From Mycobacterium sp. AZCC_0083 (GTDB lineage Bacteria; Actinomycetota; Actinomycetes; Mycobacteriales; Mycobacteriaceae), in the NCBI RefSeq assembly GCF_014202335.1, contig NZ_JACHGP010000010.1:186001-250000 (forward strand): DNA of 64,000 nt, given 5' to 3'. The position numbers were made by a program, and so were the translations under genes. The stretch's first letter is position 1; each line of letters begins with the position of its first letter. Shown piece after piece: positions 32,761 to 40,236 of the stretch. The notes under the pieces were generated by a model. That model searched no databases, was not told where the DNA came from, and worked only from the letters and a program-made list of their open reading frames with translations.

Positions 32761-33775
32761 TCAAACGGCGCCTGACCAACTGCTCGCGGTCCGCGACCTG
32801 TGCAAGACGTTCCGGGTGCCCGGCGCACGTAGGGGCAAGGCCGACTTGCGGGCGCTCGACGGCATCAACCTGGACCTGGCCCGCGGCGAAACCCTTGGCC
32901 TGGTCGGCGAATCCGGCTGCGGCAAGTCCACCCTGGCCCGCACCCTGCTGATGCTCGAACGCCCGGACTCCGGCACCGTCAGCTTCGACGGCACCGACCC
33001 GTTCAGCCTGCGGGGCAAGGAACTGCTGAAGTTCCGGCGCCGTGTGCAGATGGTCTTCCAGGACCCCTACGCCTCGTTGAACTCCCGGATGACGGCAGGC
33101 GACATCATCGCCGAGCCGTGGCGCACCCACCGGACACTGCACCGGGCGAAGCACGAACGCGATACGCGGGTGCGGGGACTGCTGGACCTCGTCGGGCTCG
33201 GCGCGAAGGCCATGAACAAGTACCCGCAGGAGTTCTCCGGCGGACAGCGTCAACGCATCGGCATCGCACGGGCGCTCGCGCTGAACCCCGACGTCATCAT
33301 CTGCGACGAACCCGTGTCGGCTCTCGACCTTTCGGTACAGGCGCAGGTGCTCAACCTGCTCAACGATCTGCAGCAGCAACTGCAAATCTCCTATGTCTTC
33401 ATCTCCCACGACCTGTCCGTGGTCCGCCACGTCGCAGACCGGGTGGCAGTCATGTACCTGGGTCGCATCATCGAAACCGGAACAACCGAAGCCGTTTTCG
33501 ACCGCCCGAATCATCCGTACACCGCGGCGCTGATGTCGGCGGCACCCAAGCTGGACGCTGCGCAACGCGGCGAGCGCATACTGCTCAAGGGTGAGGTGCC
33601 CTCGCCGCTGAACCCGCCGTCGGGCTGCCGGTTCCGGACCAGATGCCCGCGGGCCGCCGATGTCTGCGCCAACGAAAGGCCACCCGTCGCACTCGATCTG
33701 CAGGTCGCCGATCACACCGCAGAGTGCCACCACCCGTTGCTCGCCGAGCAGTCGGCCCTGTCCCGCAGCGCGTGA
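32753..33775 (+). CDS. ABC transporter ATP-binding protein, DppF type
   Basis: 340 residues with Walker A GESGCGKST, signature FSGGQRQRIGIARAL, Walker B VIICDEPVSALDLS and switch FISHDLSVVRHVADR. The C-terminal segment CRFRTRCPRAADVC is the matching Cys-containing Opp/Dpp motif. It overlaps the DppD-type gene by 8 bases. Together the five genes encode a complete importer with two different ATPase subunits. Confidence 0.93.
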   Translation: MSDQTAPDQLLAVRDLCKTFRVPGARRGKADLRALDGINLDLARGETLGLVGESGCGKSTLARTLLMLERPDSGTVSFDGTDPFSLRGKELLKFRRRVQMVFQDPYASLNSRMTAGDIIAEPWRTHRTLHRAKHERDTRVRGLLDLVGLGAKAMNKYPQEFSGGQRQRIGIARALALNPDVIICDEPVSALDLSVQAQVLNLLNDLQQQLQISYVFISHDLSVVRHVADRVAVMYLGRIIETGTTEAVFDRPNHPYTAALMSAAPKLDAAQRGERILLKGEVPSPLNPPSGCRFRTRCPRAADVCANERPPVALDLQVADHTAECHHPLLAEQSALSRSA

Positions 33776-33785
33776 GCGCCTGCCC

Positions 33786-34508
33786 GTGACGATCGCCGAC
33801 TACACCGTCATCGCGGTCGCGGTCCTGCTCGCGTCATGCCTGCAGGCCTCGATCGGCTTCGGCATGGGCATGCTCGCGGCGCCCGTCGTCGCGCTGGTGG
33901 ATCCGGCACTGATCCCCGGCACGCTGATCATGCTTGCGGCAATGGTTACCCTCATGGTGGTGATTCGGGAGCGCACCGCGATCGACGTGTCTGGGACCGG
34001 CTGGGCGCTGGTCGGACGGGTACCCGGCACCATCGCAGGCGCCCTGCTGCTGGCAGCGATACCTCAACGCGCACTGTCCATCCTGATCGCGGGCGTGGTG
34101 CTCTTCGGTGTGGTGCTGACAAGCGTCGGCTGGATTCCCGTGCCGCACAGGCGAAACCTGATGCTGGCCGGCGCCACCTCCGGTGTACTCGGCACGGCGA
34201 CGTCGATCGGGGGGCCGCCGATGGCGCTCGTGTGGCAGGGCAACAGCGGCGCGCGACTGCGCGGCACCATGAGCGGGTTCTTCCTGATCGGATCGGTGAT
34301 GTCGATCGTGATGCTGGCGCTGACCGGTGCCGTCGACGCACACACCTTCCAGGCGTTCGCGGTGCTGATTCCCGCCACCGTGGCCGGGTACGCGCTGTCC
34401 CGGGGTGCCAACCGCCTGCTCAACCCCCAGCGGCAGCGGTGGGCCGCCATCGCCGTCTCCGGCACCGGTGCCGCGGTGCTCGCCATCCAGCAGGTGGGTC
34501 TGCTGTGA
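33786..34508 (+). CDS. TauE/SafE family membrane transporter
   Basis: 240 residues with about seven to eight hydrophobic helices. The N-terminal repeat LLASCLQASIGFGMGMLAAP and the mid-protein GVLGTATSIGGPPMALVWQ are the two family signatures. TauE/SafE proteins move organic or sulfur-containing anions, usually outward. GTG 33786 starts 10 bases after the DppF-type gene, so it belongs to the importer operon, and its TGA overlaps the GTG of the IclR gene. Its role here is unknown; export of a by-product acid is a guess. Confidence 0.88.
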   Translation: MTIADYTVIAVAVLLASCLQASIGFGMGMLAAPVVALVDPALIPGTLIMLAAMVTLMVVIRERTAIDVSGTGWALVGRVPGTIAGALLLAAIPQRALSILIAGVVLFGVVLTSVGWIPVPHRRNLMLAGATSGVLGTATSIGGPPMALVWQGNSGARLRGTMSGFFLIGSVMSIVMLALTGAVDAHTFQAFAVLIPATVAGYALSRGANRLLNPQRQRWAAIAVSGTGAAVLAIQQVGLL

Positions 34509-35314
34509 CGCCCAAGGAGCCATCGGATGTCGCAGTGCGCAAGGTGAAGTCGGCCGTCCGGACCGTCGAGCTGCTCGAGTACCTCGCCGCGCGGCAGGAC
34601 CGGCCAGCGCGCATCCGAGAGATCAGCGCGGCACTCGACATGCCGCGCAGCAGTGCCCACGCGCTGTTGCGGACTCTGATGGGGCAGGGCTGGGTGCGCT
34701 CCGACGATTCCGGCACGCTGTACGGAATCGGCATCCGCGCACTGCTCGTCGGAACGAGCTACCTGGACAGCGATCCGTACCTGCCGATGATCACGCCGTT
34801 CCTCGAGGATCTGCGCCAGGAACTCGACGAGACGTTTCACGTGGGTCGCCTCGACGGGCCAGACGTGGTCTATCTCGCCACCCGCGAGTCGCGGCAGTAT
34901 CGACGCGCGGCCAGCCGGGTCGGGCGACGGCTGCCTGCGTTCACCACCGCGTTGGGCAAGGCGCTGCTGGCCGACCGGTTCGGTGCGGACCGCGACGTCC
35001 ACATCCCGACCGACCTGGCCCCGATCACGCCGCACACCGTGACCGACCGGGCCGAGCTCGAGGAGGCCCTGGAAGTCGCACGGGTCCGCGGCTACGCCAC
35101 CGACGACGAGGAGAACACCGTCGGCCTACGGTGCTTCGCCGTGGCATTGCGTTACGCGACGCCTGCGCAGGACGCGATCAGTGCGTCCATCCCGATTGCC
35201 AGGCTGACCGCTGAACGGGAGTGCGAGGTGATCGAGGCGCTGCGCAGCGTGGGGGACAAGGTGAGCCGGGTGTTGCGGCCGGTGGCGAACGGCGACAAGT
35301 GGTTCGCGCAGTGA
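34505..35314 (+). CDS. IclR family transcriptional regulator
   Basis: 269 residues. The N-terminal winged helix (VKSAVRTVELLEYLA, then ISAALDMPRSSAHALLRTLMGQGWV) and the C-terminal GAF-like effector domain (FTTALGKALLAD, GYATDDEENTVGLRCFAV) are both typical. The last conserved stretch (AISASIPIARL) ends the effector pocket. The GTG overlaps the TauE-like stop as GTGA. It closes the importer operon and precedes gudD2 by 93 bases, so it probably regulates one or both; the palindromes at 28165 and 21330 are candidate sites. Confidence 0.92.
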   Translation: MTPKEPSDVAVRKVKSAVRTVELLEYLAARQDRPARIREISAALDMPRSSAHALLRTLMGQGWVRSDDSGTLYGIGIRALLVGTSYLDSDPYLPMITPFLEDLRQELDETFHVGRLDGPDVVYLATRESRQYRRAASRVGRRLPAFTTALGKALLADRFGADRDVHIPTDLAPITPHTVTDRAELEEALEVARVRGYATDDEENTVGLRCFAVALRYATPAQDAISASIPIARLTAERECEVIEALRSVGDKVSRVLRPVANGDKWFAQ

Positions 35315-35407
35315 CGTCGACTCCACGGTTGACCGATACGTCGGAGGCATCAATCCATGCGATATCAGTGTTGGACGCGCATAGGTCAGCGTTCGTAGGC
35401 TGATGGC

Positions 35408-36748
35408 ATGAGTCCCACCCCGATCGTCGAGGAGATGCGGGTGATCCCGATCGCGGGACACGACGGCATGCTGCTGAACCTCAGCGGCGCGCACGCCCCG
35501 TTCTTCACGCGAAACCTGGTGATCCTGAAGGACTCCGACGGCAACACCGGCGTCGGTGAGGTACCCGGCGGCGCGCCCATTCAGCGCACGCTGGAAGACG
35601 CCCGCCAGATCGTCGAAGGCCGCAGCATGGGTGCCTACCACGCCGTGCTTGCCGACATCCGGCGGACGTTCGGCGACCGTGACGCAGGCGGCCGCGGCGC
35701 CCAGACCTTCGATCTGCGCGTCACCGTGCACGCGGTCACCGCGGTCGAGTCGGCGCTCCTCGACCTGCTCGGCCAGCATCTCGGGGTGCCGGTCGCTGCA
35801 CTGCTCGGCGACGGTCGGCAGCGCGACCGGGTGCAGGCGCTTGGTTACCTGTTCTTCGTCGGCGACCGCACCAAGACCGACCTCGCCTACCGTTCCGCGG
35901 CCGACGAGGCACCAGACGCCGACGAGTGGCTTCGCATCCGACACGACGAAGCCCTGACACCGGATGCCGTCGTGCGCCTGGCCGAGGCCGCGCGGGAACG
36001 CTATGGCTTCCGCGACTTCAAGCTCAAGGGCGGCGTGCTGCCCGCGCCTGACGAGGCCAAGGCCGTCATTGCACTGGCCGACCGGTTCCCCGATGCCCGA
36101 ATCACGCTGGACCCCAACGGCGGCTGGCTGCTCGCGGACGCCATCACGACGTGTTGCGAACTGACCGAGGTATTGGCCTACGCCGAGGATCCCGTCGGAC
36201 CAGAAGGCCGTTTCTCCGGCCGGGAGGTGATGGCCGAATTCAAGCGGGCCACCGGCTTGCTCACCGCCACCAACATGATCGCCACCGACTGGCGCGAACT
36301 GGGCCACGCCATCCGCGCCGGAGCGGTCGACATCCCCCTCGCCGACCCGCACTTCTGGACCATGAGCGGATCGGTGCGCGTAGCCCAGTTGTGCGACGCG
36401 TGGGGATTGACCTGGGGGTCGCACTCCAACAACCACTTCGACGTATCGCTGGCGATGTTCACCCACGTGGCCGCCGCCGCGCCGGGCGCCATCACAGCCA
36501 TCGACACGCACTGGATCTGGCAGGACGGCCAGCGCATCACCAAGCGGCCGTTCCAGATCGTCGACGGCTATCTCGACGTCCCGGAAACACCAGGGCTCGG
36601 CGTCGAACTCGACGAGGACGCGGTGGCTGCCGCTCACCAGCTCTACCTGTCCGAGGGACTCGGCGTCCGCGACGACGCCGTCGCCATGCAGTATCTGATT
36701 CCCGGCTGGACGTTCGACGCCAAACGCCCAGCACTGCAAGTAAATTAG
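35408..36748 (+). CDS. gudD: D-glucarate dehydratase, E. coli GudD type
   Basis: 446 residues, the same length as E. coli GudD, and the catalytic residues fall at the same numbers: Lys205 and Lys207 in FKLKGG, and His339 in SHSNNHFDVS. DPNGGW and AEDPVGPEG carry metal ligands. It dehydrates D-glucarate (and often L-idarate) to 5-dehydro-4-deoxyglucarate. The product would feed the enzymes at 23032 and 21405. It is paralogous to, not a copy of, the 421-residue enzyme at 23993. ATG 35408 is followed by family-like sequence at once. A 2-hydroxyacid dehydrogenase gene starts 5 bases after its stop. Confidence 0.93.
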   Translation: MSPTPIVEEMRVIPIAGHDGMLLNLSGAHAPFFTRNLVILKDSDGNTGVGEVPGGAPIQRTLEDARQIVEGRSMGAYHAVLADIRRTFGDRDAGGRGAQTFDLRVTVHAVTAVESALLDLLGQHLGVPVAALLGDGRQRDRVQALGYLFFVGDRTKTDLAYRSAADEAPDADEWLRIRHDEALTPDAVVRLAEAARERYGFRDFKLKGGVLPAPDEAKAVIALADRFPDARITLDPNGGWLLADAITTCCELTEVLAYAEDPVGPEGRFSGREVMAEFKRATGLLTATNMIATDWRELGHAIRAGAVDIPLADPHFWTMSGSVRVAQLCDAWGLTWGSHSNNHFDVSLAMFTHVAAAAPGAITAIDTHWIWQDGQRITKRPFQIVDGYLDVPETPGLGVELDEDAVAAAHQLYLSEGLGVRDDAVAMQYLIPGWTFDAKRPALQVN

Positions 36749-36753
36749 TTCAC

Positions 36754-37728
36754 GTGTTGATCGTCGTCGCCGACCGCAGCCTGGTGCCGCACCGGGAGCG
36801 GTTCGAGGCCGCCCTTCCCGCAGGCGCCACGCCATTGTGGCGCACCGGGCCCGCGGACCTGCGCGACGAGCTGCGTGATGCGCAGGTGTACGTCGGCGGG
36901 CAGTTCACCGCCGAGATGGCCGGCGTTGCCGAGAAGCTGCGACTCATCCACGTCGCGGGAGCGGGCACCGACCGGATCAACTTCGACGCACTCGCGGGCG
37001 ATGTGTTGGTGGCCAACACCTTTCATCACGAACGGTCGATCGCCGAGTACGTGCTGGCCGCCGCCATCATGATGCGCAGGGGCTTCTTCACCCAGGACCG
37101 GTCGCTGCGCCGCGACATGTGGGCGACTGCGGTGTACGACGAGGCGATCCCGCAGGCCAAGACGTTGCGCGACGCGTGCGTCGGCCTGGTCGGCTTCGGA
37201 CACATCGGCCAATTCGCCTGGGATCTGTTCCGCGCCTTCGGTTCGACGGGGATCGCCGTCACCGGATCGGGCCGGGTGGACGCCACCGCACACGGCCTGT
37301 CCTGGGTGGGTGACGTCGCCCGGCTCGACGACCTCCTGCGCGAGTCCGACGTCGTGGTGGTGTCGGCGCCGCTGACCCCGGCGACGGAGGGCATGATCGG
37401 CGCCGACCAACTGCGGGCGCTCGGGCCCGACGGTGTGCTGATCAACGTCGGCCGCGGACTCCTGGTGAACGAACGGGCGCTGTTCGACGCGCTTCGCAAC
37501 GGTGACGTCCGCGGTGCCGCGATCGACGTCTGGTACCGCTACCCGGCGCGGCCAGGCGAGACGACGGCTCCCGCCACGCTTCCGTTCGGCGAACTGGACA
37601 ACGTGCTGATGACGCCGCACTCGTCGGGGGTCACCACGGACACGTTCGGCGGCCGCGCCGACGACATCGCCGCCAACATCGGCAGGCTCGCGCGCGGTGA
37701 GATCCTACGCAACGTCGTCATTCGTTGA
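36754..37728 (+). CDS. 2-hydroxyacid dehydrogenase family protein
   Basis: 324 residues of the NAD-dependent D-2-hydroxyacid dehydrogenase family. Motifs are VGLVGFGHIGQFAWDLF for the cofactor, VLINVGRGLLVNERALFDAL with the substrate Arg, and MTPHSSGVTTDTFGGR with the catalytic His. It is more like the glyoxylate/hydroxypyruvate and phosphoglycerate branches than lactate dehydrogenases. It forms a two-gene unit with gudD (5-base gap), so its substrate is presumably a sugar-acid-derived keto acid. It is not closely similar to the enzyme at 26911. Confidence 0.88.
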   Translation: MLIVVADRSLVPHRERFEAALPAGATPLWRTGPADLRDELRDAQVYVGGQFTAEMAGVAEKLRLIHVAGAGTDRINFDALAGDVLVANTFHHERSIAEYVLAAAIMMRRGFFTQDRSLRRDMWATAVYDEAIPQAKTLRDACVGLVGFGHIGQFAWDLFRAFGSTGIAVTGSGRVDATAHGLSWVGDVARLDDLLRESDVVVVSAPLTPATEGMIGADQLRALGPDGVLINVGRGLLVNERALFDALRNGDVRGAAIDVWYRYPARPGETTAPATLPFGELDNVLMTPHSSGVTTDTFGGRADDIAANIGRLARGEILRNVVIR

Positions 37729-38104
37729 TTGCCAAATAATCGCAAACGGGAAGTAATCGCACGATTTAACGGGTTCGTCACACCCATTCGAAGTAACCAG
37801 CATCACCAGCGGTCGCTGTGAAACACGCCGAATGCTCTTCTGTGGCCGACAATGTTTGCCGGTGAGGATTTCCCAGCTGCGAACCGGGCGGCCAGCGGCT
37901 ATTCTTCCTTAGTGCGCCTAATTGCCAGACGCGAAGCTTACGAACTGCTCAAAGTTTGGCCCCGCGCAACGATGTGCGGATAGATTTACAACTGAATCAA
38001 CTATGTTGCCAACGGGTGCGGCAGTGACCGGACGCGCAAGGCTCCGGCCAGGGAGCGCAGCTTGCCTGGGACGTGACTACGAAACACATAGAGGACCAGT
38101 ACGA
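37729..38104. other. 376-base intergenic region upstream of acyltransferase
   Basis: Noticeably richer in A and T than its surroundings (for example around 37733-37775 and 37985-38010). No convincing gene is visible on either strand. It should hold the acyltransferase promoter; TTTACA near 37986 with TATGTT about 16 bases further on is the best promoter-like pair I can see by eye, which is weak evidence. Confidence 0.5.
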
Positions 38105-39424
38105 ATGACCCAGGACGCAATCAGCACCAGCGCAGGGCCAGCGCAGGAACCAGCGAGCCCTGTGCGCCGCAAGCGGGTGCGCATCATCGGTTTGGACGGC
38201 GTGCGCGGGCTGCTGTGCCTAATGATTGCCATCACGCACGTGACGACGCATTATTCGCCGAAAACCGCGGCGACCTGGCAGACCGGTCTCTTCGGGTTCT
38301 CCCTGGTGTACTTCTTCGTACTGAGTGGCTTTCTGTTGTTTTTGCCGTATGTCCGCAATCTCGTCGATGAGCGCTCCGGGATGCCCGACGTCACGGATTA
38401 CGTCGTCCATCGGTTCGCCAGGATCGTTCCCTGCTATTTGGTGATCTTTCTGTTCGTCAACTACGTCCTGCAGATCGCGTACATCCAAAACCCGGCCATT
38501 CAGCCGGTCGGCACCGACGACGGCACCGGCATGATCACCGACCCGGGTCAGCTGATCGCGAACCTCACGCTGATGCAGACGTACTTCCCCGCCTACATCC
38601 AGACGGGCATCAACCCGTCCTGGTCGCTCACGCTGGAGTACGCCTTCTACACCTCGCTACCGCTGCTGGGCTTCCTCCTTTTCAGAATGCGCAAGAAGTC
38701 GACGAGGAATCCGTTCGTGCTGGCCGCGGTCGCGCCGCTCATCCTGCTCGTCATCGGGTTCGTGGGTCGGTCGCTGACGCCCCTGGTGTACGCGAACTCG
38801 AGCACGACCGACTTCATCTTGCTCAACTGGGGCCCGAATTGGTCCGCGGTGTTCGCGAAGAGCTTCCTGACCAACGCCGACAACTTCGCGTTCGGCATGT
38901 TCGCCGCGGTCGTGTTCGTCGCGCTCGAGCACGGTGCCCTGCGCGAGCAGATCGCCAAGCGAGTCCGGATGTTCAGCGCGGTGGCGATCCTGCCGGTGTT
39001 CCTGCTGTCCGGAGTGCTGCTGGTCGTCGCGAACCAGTACGCCACCCTGGGCGTCAGCGTCGTCGCCGCGTTGATGATCCTCATCGTCGTGGCTCCGCTC
39101 GGACGTGGGCAGAAGACCAAACTGGCGGTGTGGCTCGACATCCGACCGATTCGGTACGTCGGCGAGGTCTCGCTGTCCGCCTACCTATGGCACTTCCCGA
39201 TGCTGCTCCTGCTTGGCCGGATCGGCTGGATGGCGGGCGACACCCTTCCGGGAATGCTCCGCAACATCGTGCTCCTTCTCACCTGCACGATCCTCGCGGC
39301 GACCGTGACCTACTACGGCGTCGAGAAACCGGGGATGAACTACGCAAAGCGCCTGCGCGCCAAGAAGAAGGCAAGCGTCGCGAAGCCCGCACCCGCGCCG
39401 CTCGCTCAGGACAGCGCGTCGTAG
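38105..39424 (+). CDS. Acyltransferase 3 family membrane protein (OafA/YrhL type)
   Basis: 439 residues with ten or so membrane helices. The N-terminal IIGLDGVRGLLCLMIAITHV carries the family Arg and His, followed by FVLSGFLLFLPYVR, the conserved SGF loop; VGEVSLSAYLWHFPMLLL closes the domain. A basic lysine/alanine tail is cytosolic. Members O-acylate extracytoplasmic polysaccharides or lipids using an acyl-CoA or similar donor. ATG 38105 has an AGAGGA upstream. It is transcribed alone and converges with the TetR gene one base later. Confidence 0.9.
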   Translation: MTQDAISTSAGPAQEPASPVRRKRVRIIGLDGVRGLLCLMIAITHVTTHYSPKTAATWQTGLFGFSLVYFFVLSGFLLFLPYVRNLVDERSGMPDVTDYVVHRFARIVPCYLVIFLFVNYVLQIAYIQNPAIQPVGTDDGTGMITDPGQLIANLTLMQTYFPAYIQTGINPSWSLTLEYAFYTSLPLLGFLLFRMRKKSTRNPFVLAAVAPLILLVIGFVGRSLTPLVYANSSTTDFILLNWGPNWSAVFAKSFLTNADNFAFGMFAAVVFVALEHGALREQIAKRVRMFSAVAILPVFLLSGVLLVVANQYATLGVSVVAALMILIVVAPLGRGQKTKLAVWLDIRPIRYVGEVSLSAYLWHFPMLLLLGRIGWMAGDTLPGMLRNIVLLLTCTILAATVTYYGVEKPGMNYAKRLRAKKKASVAKPAPAPLAQDSAS

Positions 39425-39425
39425 A

Positions 39426-40154
39426 TCAGCGTGACCCGGCTTTCGTTGGGTCGCGCCTGGGTTCACCGAACCCGACCAATAGGAAATCCAGTGCGGTAGT
39501 GAAAGAACTCATCGTCATCTGCGCGGCGAGCAGTTCCTGCGCTTTCTTGATCTCTGGATGGGTATCCGACGCCAGCTCTCGGTAGGCAGCTTCCCACGCC
39601 AGATCGTCGCCTTCGAGCACCTCGGGCGGCAGTATCTCCGCGCCGGAGTCCTGGCCTGCGAAGCTGAGCATGGTGTCGGCCAATGCCCGGTAGCGCAGGA
39701 CTGCTTCGGCGGTGGTGAATCCGGCCTCGTGCAGAATCTTGAGCACGGTTTCCACGAATGCCATCTCGTGCGGCCGTCGCGTCACCCGACAGAACGCCAC
39801 CTGCGCGACATGGGGATGGGCGACATAGACGGTGTGGACTCGGCATGCGAGATCGCGCAGAGCGACGCGCCAGTCGGTGTCGGGAACGAAGCTGGCCATC
39901 GCGTGGCCGAGGAGCCGGTCCGCCACCGCTAGCACGATGTCATCCATGCCTGTGAAGTAGCGGTAGATCGCCGTCGGGTCGGCACCGAGGGCCTGGCCGA
40001 GCTTGCGTGCGCTCAGTGCGTCGGGGCCGCGACGCTCGAGCAGGTTCGTTGCCGCATCGACGATCCGCTCCGCAGTCAGCTGAAATCCGCCGGCCGTCCA
40101 GCGTCGCCGGCGCCCTTCCGTCGCCCGGCGACTTCGCCCCGATTCAGCCTGCAC
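39426..40154 (-). CDS. TetR family transcriptional regulator
   Basis: 242 residues. A basic N-terminal extension (about 25 residues) precedes the HTH: LTAERIVDAATNLLERRG then LSARKLGQALGADPTAIYRYF. The C-terminal half resembles the TetR_C domain class (FVPDTDWRVALRDLACRVHTVY, FAGQDSG). It is divergent from the permease gene with 82 bases between the starts, and the palindrome at 40168-40182 lies in that gap, so it most likely represses the permease/oxidase/amidohydrolase operon. The GTG at 40154 is the likely start. Confidence 0.9.
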   Translation of the reverse strand: MQAESGRSRRATEGRRRRWTAGGFQLTAERIVDAATNLLERRGPDALSARKLGQALGADPTAIYRYFTGMDDIVLAVADRLLGHAMASFVPDTDWRVALRDLACRVHTVYVAHPHVAQVAFCRVTRRPHEMAFVETVLKILHEAGFTTAEAVLRYRALADTMLSFAGQDSGAEILPPEVLEGDDLAWEAAYRELASDTHPEIKKAQELLAAQMTMSSFTTALDFLLVGFGEPRRDPTKAGSR

Positions 40155-40167
40155 CAGAACTCCTTAT

Positions 40168-40182
40168 GTCAACACCGTTGAC
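40168..40182. promoter_or_regulatory. Candidate TetR operator
   Basis: GTCAAC-ACC-GTTGAC is a perfect 15-base palindrome starting 14 bases upstream of the TetR start and 55 bases before the permease start. A second pair, TGTCGT (40195-40200) and ACGACA (40218-40223), flanks the probable permease transcription start. Position between divergent regulator and target is typical for TetR-type control. Confidence 0.5.
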
Positions 40183-40236
40183 GTTATCTTCCGATGTCGT
40201 CTTGGATGTGTCAAACCACGACACCAAGGAGCAGCC

